From Oreohelix idahoensis (lineage: Eukaryota > Mollusca > Gastropoda > Stylommatophora > Oreohelicidae), in assembly GCA_024509875.1 (NCBI GenBank), contig JAMPIV010022924.1, forward strand, positions 1 to 64,000: a stretch of DNA of 64,000 bases, given 5' to 3'. The translations under genes were made by a program, and so were the position numbers. The notes beneath the pieces are model-generated. The model made no database searches. It had not been told where the DNA came from and worked only from the letters and a program-made list of their open reading frames with translations. Shown one piece after another: positions 1 to 10,329 of this stretch; position 1 is the first letter of the stretch; each line of letters begins with the position of its first letter.

Positions 1-241
1 CACTTTCCGGTTCATTTATTCTCTGGCACATATGATGTCTTATTAGCCTTCTGAATTTTTCAGCTTGCTTCTGGGCCCTTCTGTCTCTTTATGATCTCCA
101 TTGGCCGTAAGCATGTAGAAGTTTCCATTTCTTCATTGTTGTCTTTATACCTCCTGTTATGATTTCTCACAGCTTGGTTTTAGATTCTTTAAACTTTATC
201 AAAGTTTGATATGTGGTGCAGTTGCCCATGCTCCAAGATTA
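1..241. other. Unassigned left edge
   Basis: Nothing recognisable could be supported here. The minus strand has short open stretches rich in Lys/Arg/Glu that could be a LINE linker remnant, but no motif is present. The last three bases (239-241, TTA) are the left target-site duplication of the next element. Confidence 0.5.
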
Positions 242-356
242 CACTAGTCAACAACCAAAATGTACCAGAAATGAAAATAGCTGATCTTAACTAATTTTGG
301 TGTGCTGAAAACGAAAATGACATTAAAAAATGTTGATTGGCTCTAGTTTTCAAGAT
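242..356. repeat. Left terminal inverted repeat, CACTA-like copy 1
   Basis: It starts CACTAGTCAACAA and pairs with 2464-2578. The outer 13 bp match perfectly and the inner part is diverged but alignable, including the TTGGCTCTRG block. Confidence 0.8.
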
Positions 357-543
357 ATATGCTACTAGTTTATTTAATTACGGTTGCATATTTTTTTTCT
401 AATGACCAATAAAAATGTAACTAGAAGTTGATGATGCAACCCTACCTATGATTACATCACCTTTGTGTATAAATATCTTATCTCTGATAAAATTTTGCCA
501 TTAGTTAGTGCATTTGTCCTTATCAAAAGTATCGTAGTTAGAA

Positions 544-2241
544 ATGCCTAGGACATGTGTGAACAGTGCTAGTAATTTCTGTTATATATGTGGTGAGGTG
601 ACATTTGTATCACAAAAACGAAATATAACTAAAGTGATTAAGAAGGTGTACAGTTTGTATTTTGGCTGCAGAATAGGAGATCAAGATAAGAGCTGGGCAC
701 CACACATATGCTGCAATACATGTGCAGCACATCTTAAACTGTGGTTGACTGGCAAAAGGCAAGCTATGCCTTTTGCAGTCCTAATGATTTGGAGAGAGCC
801 CACTGATCATCTCAACAACTGTTTCTTTTGCATGGTCCCTCCAATTGGGAAAGGCATATCAAAGAAGAAAAAATGGACTCTGGAATATCCAAACATCCCC
901 TCTGCAATACGTCCGGTACCACATGGCGATGGCCTACCAGTTCCCGAAGTGCCAGAATCATTTTCAGCTGCTTCCACTAATGAAGAAGAGGACATTGGTG
1001 GTCCTGAACCATCAACCTCAAGCAACCCAGATTTTGAGCAAACTACATCCACTAAACCACACTTAATAACCCAAGGTGAACTGAATGATCTTGTAAGAGA
1101 TCTGAATTTACCGAAGAACAAGGCGGAGCTTTTGGTTCCAGATTGCAACAGTGGAATCTCCTGGCAGAAGATGTTACAATTTCTGTGTATAGGAACCGCC
1201 AGAAGCCGCTTATTACATTCTTTTTTAAAGAGGGTGACCTTTCTGCGTGCCACAACATTTCTGGTTTAATGGCAGCCCTCAAAATCAATTACATACCGGA
1301 AGAGTGGAGGCTTTTCATTGATTCATCCAAGACGAGTCTTAAAGCTGTTTTGTTGAATAATGGTAATGTGTTACCGTCAATTCCAGTTGGTTACGCAGTT
1401 CATATGAAAGTAACTTATGAAAACATTAAGCAGCTTTTGAAGTGTATAAACTACGATCATCATCATTGGTCACTTTGCTTTGACTTAAAAGTGGTCGCTC
1501 TTTTGCTTGGACTACAGGGTGGATACACCAAGTACTGTTGCTTTCTTTGTGAGTGGGATAGCCGTGCACGAAGTGACCATTACATCAGAAGACATTGGCC
1601 AATCAGGCAGTCATTGCAGCTTGGCAGTAAGAATGTTGAGAACCCAGCACTTGTCGACACCAGCAAGATTTTGTTGCCACCCTTGCACATTAAGCTGGGT
1701 CTCATGAAAAACTTTGTCAAGGCAATGGAGAAAACAGATGAGGCTTTCAAATACCTCATCAGAAAATTTCCAAGACTGAGTGAAGCTAAAATAAGAGAGG
1801 GAGTATTTGTTGGTCCGCAAATTCGAAAACTTCTTCATGATGACGAGTTTCTTTGCATGTTGCATGGCAAGGAAAAAGCAGCATGGCTAGCATTTAAGTC
1901 AGTGGTGGACAATTTTCTTGGAAACAACAGATCTGATAATTACAATGAAATTGTAGAAAATCTTCTTCTGAAGTATAACTTAGTATAAGAGTCTTGGCTG
2001 CAACATGTCTTTGAAAATTCATTTTCTGGATTCTCATCTGGATTTCTTTACGTCAAACTGTGGAGCGGTCAGTGATGAGCATGGTGAACGATTTCACCAG
2101 GACATTGCTGCTATGGAGACAAGGTATCAAGGCAATTGGAGCCCTTCAATGCTTGCTGATTACTGTTGGACTGTGACAAGAGACACCTCATCGATTAACT
2201 ACAAGAAGCAAGCAAAGAGAGCTCGAACAGCAACTGAATAA
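544..2241 (+). pseudogene. Broken CACTA-like transposase of a widespread 'uncharacterized protein' family
   Basis: The open frame from ATG 544 runs to about 1140, then continues in another frame (1143-1988) and a third (2005-2241). A small indel near 1130-1140 (inside the conserved AELL segment) and another near 1980-2000 (just before CNMSLKIH) break it. In order it shows an N-terminal Cys cluster (CYIC near residue 13, CCNTC near 60, CFFC), the block MIWREPTDH, an acidic linker, LFIDSSK, DLKV, CFLCEWDSR, KLGLMKNFVKAM, and SDEHGERFHQD near the C terminus. I read Asp of LFIDSSK, Asp of DLKV and Glu of SDEHGERFH as a candidate DDE triad with CxxC after the second Asp; this is inference. The usual GDLK is FDLK here. 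The family is often labelled uncharacterized in animal genomes. Confidence 0.8.
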
Positions 2242-2463
2242 TGACGGAATGGGTACAAGTGTGCCTTTTTAAAACATGATATGTGAACTTTAAATAATGT
2301 TTTTATTTTTTCTATCATTTTATGTTGAAATATCAATTAATTGAGTATGTAACCACAATTTTTATAATACTAAAGTAGAAAGACTAGCTGTTCACCCCAG
2401 AGAATTAAACAAGCATACATTATTTGTATTACTGTAATGTAAATTCATCATTTTTTTTTTAAA

Positions 2464-2578
2464 CCAGAGCCAATTGGTGAATTTCATTATGATATTTGAA
2501 ATCAGCATGTCAAAATCAATAAGAAATGATACATTTAATTTTTGGTACAAATAACATTTGAAAATTTGTTGACTAGTG
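2464..2578. repeat. Right terminal inverted repeat, CACTA-like copy 1
   Basis: It ends TTGTTGACTAGTG, the complement of the left end, and is followed by TTA (2579-2581). It contains GCTGATTTCAAAT in reverse complement, a subterminal string also found in the left end of copy 2. Confidence 0.8.
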
Positions 2579-2640
2579 TTATAGGACCAGCCTCATACAT
2601 CCCAGGTACAGCTTCTTTAGTATATTTGCAGGTTAACTAT

Positions 2641-2990
2641 TTCTTCTTCCTCATTCACTCTCAGACTTCTACATTAATGACTGTAATAAAAGCAGTAGTC
2701 AGCTCAAGGTTCCTGGCGTCTCCAAACAGTTTTTCGTTGAGAGAAGTAGGTTGTTGCCATATGCCACTTCGTTCACTGATGTAAGTTGGGCAGGACTGGA
2801 GCAGATGTTCGGCTGCCATGGCGCTGGTGTCACAGGAGCAGTGATCTGTGGGACCAATCCTGTACTTGTGATATAAATGGTACCTCAACCTATTGTGACA
2901 AGTACGTAAGCGGAAAATGATGACCTGGTCTTGCCTAGATAATCTGCATCCTCTTCTTAGTCATTGCTCACAGCTAGTTTTTCTTAATTG
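2641..2990 (-). mobile_element. 3' end of an I-type LINE, fragment
   Basis: On the minus strand the region reads as the C-terminal domain that follows RNase H in I-type LINEs: VIIFRLRTCHNRLRYHLYHK, then a CxC-x8-H-x4-C knuckle (CSCDTSAMAAEHLLQSC), then a stop after FITVINVEV and a short (GAA)-rich tail at 2641-2650. The copy is 5'-truncated and has lost the reverse transcriptase. Similar ends recur at 5120-5430, 7295-7915 and 63780-63950. Confidence 0.75.
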
Positions 2991-3344
2991 GCTATTCCAT
3001 GCCAATTGGTGATCTAAAGTAATACCTAGTGTCTGGGCTTTCTTCCAATAAATACTAAACAAATTCAGCACATGAGGCAAAGGGGGTGTCCAAAGAAAAG
3101 ATGGATATAGTACATATAAACAGGTTTGGAAGTGCTAATATTTGTAAACAGGGAAAAGAATATTAAGAACAGAGAGGAAAAGAAATGGACAGTGTTTGCT
3201 GCAAGGAATTTAATCGGCTTGGAAATATGAAAAAGAAGAAGAAGAAGAATGCTATATGTATTTATCAGTTAGCAAAAAACACAGAAGCACACCACGTACT
3301 GGAGGCTGAGCACAGACACAATCATCTATTTCAGTTGGCACAAC

Positions 3345-3662
3345 AGTTAAATTAACAGACACCAACAGATCTTCATTTTCCGCCTGAGAGCTGACCACTG
3401 CAGATTACTGGGCAATCTCTATCACCTCAGGATATCTCATACAAATGAATGTCCATGTGGAACTGGAATCCAGACCCCCAAACACATTCTCCAAAACTGC
3501 CCAACCCATGATGACCCATGACATCTGACCTGGCCAGGGAGTGCTGAGCTCAAGCAGAAGCTATGGGGCCGCTGTGCAGACCTGGAAAAGACTGTGGACT
3601 TCGTCCTGGCAACAGGCCTGCAAACTTAGCATGACTACAAACTGAACGCAGAAGAAGAAAAC
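3345..3662 (+). mobile_element. 3' end of an I-type LINE, fragment, plus strand
   Basis: The plus strand encodes FIFRLRADHCRLLGNLYH, then a CPCGTG...H..QNC knuckle and the downstream LWGRCADLEKTVDFVLATGL block, ending in a GAAGAAGAA tail at about 3650-3662. At least one stop interrupts the frame. It is a 5'-truncated retrotransposed end, not a host gene. Confidence 0.65.
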
Positions 3663-3791
3663 AGTTAAAGATGAAGTAATGGCAACAATACCAAGCTATC
3701 TTACCACTTCTACAATCCTACTTATTTCACCGCTCTTAAATGGCAACATTATTTCATTGTCTACCAAATCCATAATGTTAAATCCACCAAC

Positions 3792-3909
3792 CTCCAATTG
3801 TCATCTTGTAATCACGTCTGTAGGAGTCATTCACATATTTCTGTACAAAGGACGTCTTGCCAACTGTTGGGTCACCAATAATAATTACTTTGAACAGAAC
3901 CTCCATCAT
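3792..3909 (-). CDS. First coding exon of a Rab-family small GTPase
   Basis: The minus strand from ATG at 3909 (a second in-frame ATG is at 3906) reads MMEVLFKVIIIGDPTVGKT and on to YKMTIG. GDPTVGKT is a Walker A/P-loop (GxxxxGKT) that binds the phosphates of GTP, and the segment after it, ending at TIG, matches the end of Rab switch I. The exon stops after the first base of the next codon, followed by GT (3791-3790). Rabs continue VDF here, so a phase-1 intron inside the Val codon fits. An in-frame ATG at 3978 would add about 23 residues but looks untranslated. No further exon was recognised at lower coordinates, where LINE scraps and the CACTA-like element probably lie in the intron. The sequence somewhat resembles the Rab32/38/29 group, but the subfamily is unproven. 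This is the only convincing host exon in the window. Confidence 0.75.
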
Positions 3910-4656
3910 TTTGATGTAAACTGACTGCCCAAAAATGCCAGCTGATTGATCTACAGACCGTACAACTCTCTCTACCAATATTAAACTTTCTATGACGCTG
4001 CCAGAAAAACTATGCCATCATCTGAAACACATATCAATAAAATATATATTTATGGCAGGAAAAGTTGATCCTTCAATACTAACATAATATTATGAAAAAG
4101 TATGTTAATAGTACAACATAGTTATTATGCATGTAGCATCATCATCATTTTCCACTGCGCTCATTACAGAACATGGAGCCACCACTAACTGCAGCTGGTC
4201 CCCTTGCAGGAAACCTGCACCAAGCATTCACATGCACTTGCAGCAGTGGTTTCCGTGGCAATTTGTTTTACACGATGAGGTTACCAGCCCCACACACAAC
4301 CTCATATTAGTCACCTTGTACGACATGCCTGAGATATATAGCACAGCTAATGTAAAAATGCTCTTCTACAATATTTTGAGAACACATTGAAAAGCAATAT
4401 CTCTCAATATGTGTTCTCACAGAAGCTGCACCCACCACTCCTGGAAGATAATTTTTGAAAGAACACTTACTGAAGTAGTAAGCATGTGTGTGGTAAGGAT
4501 ATACAATAAGAGTAAAAGACACATGGGTATGCATGCTTGTTTAAGATTTTGTTTTTAAACATTTATAATTTCTTTACTAATACCCTTATCAAACATACAT
4601 TACACAGCAATACAAAACTGGATAAGAAACAATAAATAATGTGCTTTTTATATCAA
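3910..4656. other. Unassigned, presumed upstream region of the Rab gene
   Basis: No coding or repeat signal was recognised. It lies upstream of the minus-strand Rab exon and could contain its promoter and 5' UTR; I saw no clear TATA box. Confidence 0.4.
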
Positions 4657-5029
4657 TTTTTTTTTTTTAACATATGCCCGCTATTAATCGAGGCGAAATC
4701 TCAGGTTAGTATGTCTAACATGGGACTGATTTTACGTGAGTATCATATTTTCCCTGTGCGCTGACAAGTGTCCTCTCGCCCTTCTGGCAGATACTCGCCG
4801 TCTTCGGAGAGTACCCATTAGAGCTAGCTCGGCTCAGGAGCCGTTCAGGTTATTCCAGTCCCTGGTCGACGACACTCCTTCAAATATACTCACCAGGACT
4901 CGAATTAACGAATTAATCCAGTCCAAATCCCAGTCTACAACACTGCTTCAAATGTTCCTTGCTCGGGCTTGAACCTGGATCACCCGATCACCAGCACAGT
5001 GTGGTAACCATTACACCAGCGCGGCTCCC
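4657..5029 (-). mobile_element. tRNA-derived SINE (family 1), minus strand
   Basis: The minus strand starts with a tRNA-like head GGAGCCGCGCTGGTGTAATG with box A and box B-like GGTTCAAGC, followed by a body with an internal near-duplication and a 3' poly(A) (poly(T) at 4657-4668). It is the diverged partner of the plus-strand copy at 55815-56185. No clear target duplication was found. Confidence 0.8.
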
Positions 5030-5119
5030 TTTTCTTTTTAATATTCTTCTTCCTCTTCTACTTTGGTCCTTGATCACTGACTGATGAAGCCATTGCTGAC
5101 CATTATGCGTGGAGACATC

Positions 5120-5430
5120 TTCTTCTTCGTTCGCTCTCAAATAACCACATTCATGTATTGTCTACATACAGTTTCTCCTTCAACTGGGTTGGAGAAAGCC
5201 ATGCTGCTGCTTGGCTCCTCTCATCGAACTGACAGTCTTGGAGAACTTGTTCTACTACAGTCTTGGAGAACATGTTCTACTACAGTCTTGGAGAACATGT
5301 TCTACTGTCTTGTTTGTTCTCCATATGTGTACATATATCTGTCTGTCTAATTTGTTGAACAGATGGTATTTGAGTCTGCAATAGTTGGTTCTCAGTCTGA
5401 AAATTATCAATTGATCTCTTCTTGGTAATC
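5120..5430 (-). mobile_element. I-type LINE 3' end, fragment with internal minisatellite
   Basis: The minus strand encodes LIIFRLRTNYCRLKYHL, a remnant of the Cys/His knuckle ending EHVLQDC, then a degenerate tail ending NVVI, a stop, and GAGCGAACGAAGAAGAAGA at about 5121-5140. The EHVLQDC stretch has expanded into a 25-26 bp tandem repeat. The same GCGAACGA(GAA)n tail occurs on the SINEs at 23256, 38684 and 56360. Confidence 0.65.
5235..5312. repeat. Three-copy 25-26 bp tandem repeat inside a LINE fragment
   Basis: The unit AGTCTTGGAGAACATGTTCT plus CTAC occurs three times in a row, the first with one change. Each unit contains the palindrome AGAACATGTTCT, or a one-base variant of it. Confidence 0.85.
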
Positions 5431-5770
5431 GGTATCTGACAGACTCTTTCCTGTCCATCTCTTGATGTTATCTTCCCACTTATAGTGCTGTCTTCCCCTT
5501 GCATGTCTGCCTTCAACTCTCCCTTCTATTATGGTCTTCTGCAAGGTGTTATGTTTTTTTCATGTGGCCAAAATATTTTAGCTGCCTAATTTTGATCTCC
5601 TTTATTAGTTCTCTTTTCATACCTAGGTTTTCTAGTACCTCCTTATTTGTTTTCTTCTCTTTCCATGAAATGCGACCCCTTCTTCTATATATCCACATCT
5701 CGAGAGACTCAATTCTTTCTTTCAATTGCTTATTCATTGTCCATGTTTCTCCACCATAAGGTAATGAAGA
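5431..5770 (-). mobile_element. C-terminal fragment of an RTE-like LINE
   Basis: The minus strand encodes the post-RT domain of RNase H-less LINEs: GGETWTMNKQLKERIESLEM, then RISWKEKKTNKEVLENLG, RQLKYFGHMKK, and a degraded LAEDHNRRES...MDRKESV block. It directly abuts the I-type fragment at 5430, so two truncated LINEs are joined here. Confidence 0.65.
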
Positions 5771-6154
5771 ATATATATAACACTTTATGATTCTCAGTTT
5801 TAATTTGTGAGTTAACGGTTTAGATGTTAGTATTTGTCTTTAATGTTATTTTTTATTATTGATTTTTATCTTCTTTTTTTTTTTTTAAATTAAACATGTT
5901 CTGAGGATGATGTAAGAATTTAAAAGTTTAATATTTGGTTTTGAGCTCCATTAATCTTTTCAGTACTCTAAGCTGATTTACTGGCTTGGTAACTTGAAGT
6001 TTTCCCTAAATGGTCGATTTGTTTCAAAACTGACTTATTTCCATTATCCTGCCATTCCACAATTTTAACATGCAACAAGCTGAAAAAAAAAACAGCACAA
6101 AGTAAGGTAGTCCAATAAGAGAAACTGCCATTGGTGAGTGAAATGTTTAACAGA
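5771..6154. other. Unassigned AT-rich stretch
   Basis: No ORF of interest and no recognisable repeat was seen, apart from a short poly(T) near 5875. Confidence 0.4.
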
Positions 6155-6306
6155 ATTCACCATACTAGGTGCAGCTCTGTGAGGTGGGGTGACCAATTCC
6201 CTTCATTCCTGGGTACACTGCAGCGTGATGCTACCAGATTTCAATTCCTGAACATGCTAACTGTGCCACGAGAGGAAAAAGCACTTACCACTTAGCCATT
6301 CGGACA
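6155..6306 (-). mobile_element. tRNA-derived SINE (family 2), minus strand
   Basis: On the minus strand the head reads CCGAATGGCTAAGTGGTAAG (box A) and then GGAATTGAAATCTGG, a box B-like string. The body ends with CACCTAGTATGGTG. The head resembles a Leu/Ser-type tRNA and it ends like the copy at 6421-6614. Confidence 0.6.
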
Positions 6307-6420
6307 CACTAAGAACAGCATACCCTTATATAATGAACACTTTGAATTTTTAAAAAATTTTTAATATATACATCACTTTTTCCTAGCAACTTCCTTTTAT
6401 ACTGCAGTGCTAATAATCTC

Positions 6421-6614
6421 AGCGTTCGAATGGCAGAGTGGTTACATCGTTGGCCTCTCACAGCAAAGGTGCCAGGTTAGACAGTCGGTGGCATCTCACT
6501 CCAGTCTACCTAGCTGTAAATGGATAACTGACTCTGCTCTTGAGTTGGGAAATAAAAAGGCAGCAACGAAGGCAACTGGTCCCTCCCCCTCTCAATGCTG
6601 GACCTAGTATAATG
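6421..6614 (+). mobile_element. tRNA-derived SINE (family 2), plus strand
   Basis: The head CGAATGGCAGAGTGGTTACA (box A) is followed by a degenerate box B (CCAGGTTAGACAGTC). A body with TACCTAGCTGTAAATGGATA, the common SINE string that follows a tRNA head, and a terminal GGACCTAGTATAATG complete it. No poly(A) or target duplication is clear. Confidence 0.65.
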
Positions 6615-7294
6615 AAGTCTCTAACACTTCACTCAACTGTGGCAATATCTGCAATGGGTATACCTCTACTAATAATTTCATTTTTCCACAAAGTATTCAC
6701 ATTTTAAGCACCAGAGTAATCTACATGCAGTAACCTTAATTTTCTTGTTATGACAACATAAACATTTCTATTTATAAACATTAGTTAATTTAAGATCGTC
6801 ACTGTTGTACACTGGAATAACCATTTCTGCTTTGACCAAACCCACGTTTAGTCAGGTAATGAAATGGTTAAAACTTCTATAGTCTTTTGTTTTCATTCAA
6901 GTATCAGTTTCACATTTTATTATATTACCTAAATATATTCAGACAGAATACCACATGTATCTTTAACTCCAGTGTGATGGTCACCATATTTCCATCACTG
7001 TTACATGCTTTGTTGTCACAGTCATGCTTTCTGCAGAAAGAAAACACCAGTGTTAACATATTCCTATTGGCTAAATGTAAACATGTTACACACAGATCAA
7101 GTTTCAATGAGTTAAGACAATAATTAAGTATGTCATAAAATTTAAACAGAATACAGTGCTTGTGTTATGGAAATGGTTGCCTTTTCCTATTACTGTAACA
7201 AGTACTATTCTGTCATAGTAATTTTCTGTTGTTTTTGTTTAACTAGATTGGTGAGATCATCGCTCCTTTGCAGCCAGTGCCAAGTTAAACAATT
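6615..7294. other. Unassigned
   Basis: AT-rich DNA with no supportable gene or repeat. Confidence 0.4.
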
Positions 7295-7915
7295 AGCTTC
7301 TTCTTCTTCTTGCGATCGCATCTTTGATGATTACACCGTCAGACGAGTTCTCATGATGAATTCGACTGTTGTTTGAAGTTCCTCTTTAACTCCATATAGC
7401 TTTGAGTTTAGTGTTGAGTCATTGGGCCAGTATATCTTTCTTAACTGGTCATACAGAGGACAGTCCTGTAGAACATGCTTCTGTCAACGAAAAACTGTTT
7501 GGAGATGTCGGGAACCTTGGGTTGACTGCTGCCTTTATTAGAGTCATAAATGTGGAAGTCTGAAGGCGAACGAGGAAGAAGAAGAAGAAGTAGAACATGC
7601 TCAGCAGTTTGTTCGTTTAATCCACATGTGCACAGTGGTGAAGCAGACAATCGTAGCTTGTGCATGTGTTTATTCAGTTTGTTATGCCCTGTCCTGAGTC
7701 GAAAAATAGTTATCTGTCCCTGCCGGTCGAGAGTGTGATAGTCGTCTTTGGGTTGGTTCTGTTCTCTTCTGATAGTCTGGATAGCTCTCTTTTTCTCAAA
7801 GTATGTGACTTCATTATCTTCTTGTTCACATTCTCCTCCCTTTTTTACAAGTTTATCTGCCTTTTCATTTCCGGAAAAACAATTAGCAAATGCCGTAAAA
7901 GAAATGGCCACTTCA
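7295..7915 (-). mobile_element. I-type LINE 3' end with nested LINE insertion
   Basis: The minus strand encodes the end of RNase H (GNEKADKLVKKG), a linker, ITIFRLRTGHNKLNKHMHKL and a CTCGLNEQTAEHVL knuckle. It is then interrupted at 7480-7590, and resumes with CPLYDQLRKIYWPN, a stop after RTRLTV, and a (GAA)n tail at 7299-7312. Removing the insertion and one TAGAACATGCT copy makes the frame continuous. Reverse transcriptase is absent. Confidence 0.8.
7480..7590 (+). mobile_element. 5'-truncated LINE 3' end inserted in another LINE
   Basis: This 111-bp insert encodes only NEKLFGDVGNLGLTAAFIRV, a stop after NVEV, and the tail GGCGAACGAGGAAGAAGAAG. It is flanked by a perfect 11-bp duplication TAGAACATGCT (7469-7479 and 7591-7601), which proves retrotransposition into the minus-strand LINE. 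Confidence 0.9.
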
Positions 7916-8090
7916 TTCCTGTCTTATGTTTAAGCAGTATGAGAGAGTTTATTCGTGGTTATAATGTTAATTACTTGGGCAAGCATAATAAACATATTAT
8001 TAAATCGAGACATAGTGCTGTTTCACAAAAGTCTGGGCACAAATAAACCATACAGACCAATTTCTGGTTGCCTCAATTTCTTTTTTTCAA

Positions 8091-9060
8091 AACTACAAAT
8101 GGTATGGACAACTTACAGAACCTTTTGGGATTAGAACGGGAGTGCGACAGGAATGCCTCTTGTCTCCATTTCTTTTCTTATTAGCAATATATTGGGTTAT
8201 GAAAACATCGACATCACACAACAGAAATGGAATTAAATGGAATCTGACTAAACAGCTTGATGATCTGGATTTTGCAGATGATTTAGCTCTTCTGTCCCAT
8301 AACCATAATCAGATGCAGGACAAAATAAAAATACTTGATGAGAGGTCACAACAAGTGGGTCTGAAAATACACAGGGAAAAGACAAAGATAATGAGAATAA
8401 ATGCAAGAAATTATAACAAGGTCAAACTTGAAGAAACACCACTAAAAGATGTAGAATCGTATACATATCTTGGCAGAAATATAGACAAAGTTGGAGGGAC
8501 AGACAATGATATCAAAATAAGAATACAAAAAGCAAGAGGAGCTTTCATTGCATTGGGAAACATATGGAGATCAAGAGAAATCAAGTCCAACACAAAAATA
8601 AGAATCTTCACCTCAAATGTCAAGTCAGTCCTATTGTAAGGCTCTGAAACATGGAGAACAAAAAAAAAACAACAACCAAAAGGCTACAAACTTTCATAAA
8701 CGGGTGCTTGCAAAGAATTAAAGGATTGAAATGGTTTGACAAAGTAACAAATGTGGAATTGATAACAAGAACCAGACAAGTGCCAGTGGAACAAGAGTTG
8801 AGAAGAAGACGCTGGCGATGGATAGGACACACATTGAGGAAACCTGTTGATAGCATTACAAGGTAGTCCTTGTTCTGGAATCCCCAGGGAAAGAGAGGCA
8901 GAGGTAGACAAAAAAAAACACATGGAGAAGAGAGCTAGTCACAGAAGTGAAAATGATGAGGAAAACATGGAAAGACCTTGAGCGGATGGCACATGACAGG
9001 AAGACGGAATGTGTTTACTGAAGGCCTATGCTCCTTGGGGAGCTAAAGGGTATTGATATT
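8091..9060 (+). mobile_element. RTE-like LINE, 3' part of ORF2, decayed
   Basis: The frame shows TGVRQECLLSPFLFLLA, the RT core FADDLALLSH, SYTYLGRNIDKVGGTDNDI, the post-RT domain WIGHTLRKPVDSITR, and the GKRGRGR-like stretch. Stops at about 8637 and 8864 and small indels break it. It is the older relative of the intact copy at 59412-60370. There is no RNase H domain, as expected for this LINE type. The 5' half (endonuclease) is missing. Confidence 0.85.
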
Positions 9061-9639
9061 GACAAATGATATGTAAGGGGGAAAAAAAAAGTAACAAGAA
9101 TATTAAAACATGTCAAGTAACAAAACCTGAGAATACAGAATAACAGAAAAAATTAAACACAGGTATGAACTACATAAATCACCTAATAACTCATGCACTA
9201 AAAGGAAATATGCTGATATGGTTTGACCATATGGAAAGAATGTCAATAGACAAACAGTATCATTCATGTTTCCTTCAGCAACATGTCCCATATATACTAG
9301 GAACAGAACTACATCTATTGAAGCTGACACAGTCCTCCTGTTCCAATCCATTGAGTGTTGTTGTTTAACTAGGGCTGCTGAGCTTCTCGCTCTTTTGCAG
9401 TCAACACCTCGTTGAAGACTCCGTGGTATTATCTACACTGTAGATCTAGGTTTTTCCTGTGGCTTTTCTGCCATTCCGAAATGTGTTGAGTTGAAGTCAT
9501 GAGATCCAGTTTCTCCAGCTTAGCTTGCATTTAAAGGGTCGTCACATAGGGTCCCAAGCTAGGAGTAAGAAGAACGGGGCATACTGTCCATTCCCTGTCA
9601 TCCAAGGGGGCTCTCCAACTATGCAGAGCTAAAATACTA
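9061..9639. other. Mostly unassigned; weak LINE trace
   Basis: A short plus-strand segment near 9195-9260 reads LIWFDHMERMSIDKQ, which resembles the WFGHVERM motif of the LINE post-RT domain. The rest is unassigned. A string around 9360-9410 resembles 7235-7275, suggesting an unnamed short repeat. Confidence 0.35.
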
Positions 9640-10185
9640 TGCTCTGGTTCTGGGCTCTCCAAAGGAATTGTCACATCCTGCAGAACCACTTCTCAGCTCC
9701 CCCTGCCTATCACTGGGTCCATAGTAAGGTGAGATCCTTCTGCAAGCAGTCAACCAAGTCAAAGCCAAAGAAATACGTCTGGGGCTCAAGTGACACTTCC
9801 AAGCTTAGTGTGCAATGCTGGGTTGTCGACAAGTTTCACCACAGAGGGAATCCCTGGAAGTGTATGGATGATTTCAAGAGTCAGTGAGGATGTTACTAGC
9901 CTCACAGGCAGAGGTTCACTTCCACATATGTATATTATTGCATTGAGCATAGCTGGTGGTCATATAATGACTCCAGATATGCCTCCATGCATATTCACTG
10001 AGTGTAAAGTAGTTCAGTTGCTTTTATTCTGGGAAGATGAAGCTGCTGATCGCACCAAGTGGCAATGCTCCCTACAGCGCCACCTCAGAATGGGCAAAAA
10101 GAAGCTTTTACAAGAAGCAGAAGAGAAAAGAACACACCGATTGGAATACCAGGAAAAAAAACGCAGTCAGATTTATGATTCCTAA
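9640..10185 (+). mobile_element. C-terminal LINE fragment (post-RT domain)
   Basis: The end of this stretch reads AADRTKWQCSLQRHLRMGKK and continues with a Lys/Glu-rich helix, like the extreme C terminus of RNase H-less LINEs. The upstream part has lost its frame. The assignment rests mainly on this last block. Confidence 0.45.
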
Positions 10186-10329
10186 ATACTAACCCTAACC
10201 CATACCCCTCATTACTGCGTCTCTGGATTCTTTTTTTTTTTTTTTGAGGTTGTATCGAACACATGGTCCACTGTTCTTCCTTTTAACAAGTGTTTTCAAC
10301 TACGAATAATTAAAAATGAAATACGTGAT

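Larger units (their letters stand above)
242..2578 (+). mobile_element. CACTA (EnSpm)-like DNA transposon, decayed copy 1
   Basis: The element is bounded by inverted repeats that start CACTAGTCAACAA at 242-254 and end with the exact complement at 2566-2578. Imperfect similarity continues inward for about 110 bp to a shared TTGGCTCTRG block. The trinucleotide TTA lies on both sides (239-241 and 2579-2581) and is read as the target-site duplication. CAC-starting termini with a 3-bp duplication are the known signature of the CACTA/EnSpm superfamily. The 2.34-kb element holds one gene (544-2241) broken by two frameshifts, so it cannot make its protein. A second, diverged copy with the same end structure lies at 34753-36939. 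Confidence 0.85.

Noticed and set aside
239..2581. Kolobok-type (TTAA) or piggyBac-type classification of the transposon
   Set aside because: Flanks share TTA only, and the ends start CACTA/CACTG, which fits CACTA rather than TTAA-targeting families.
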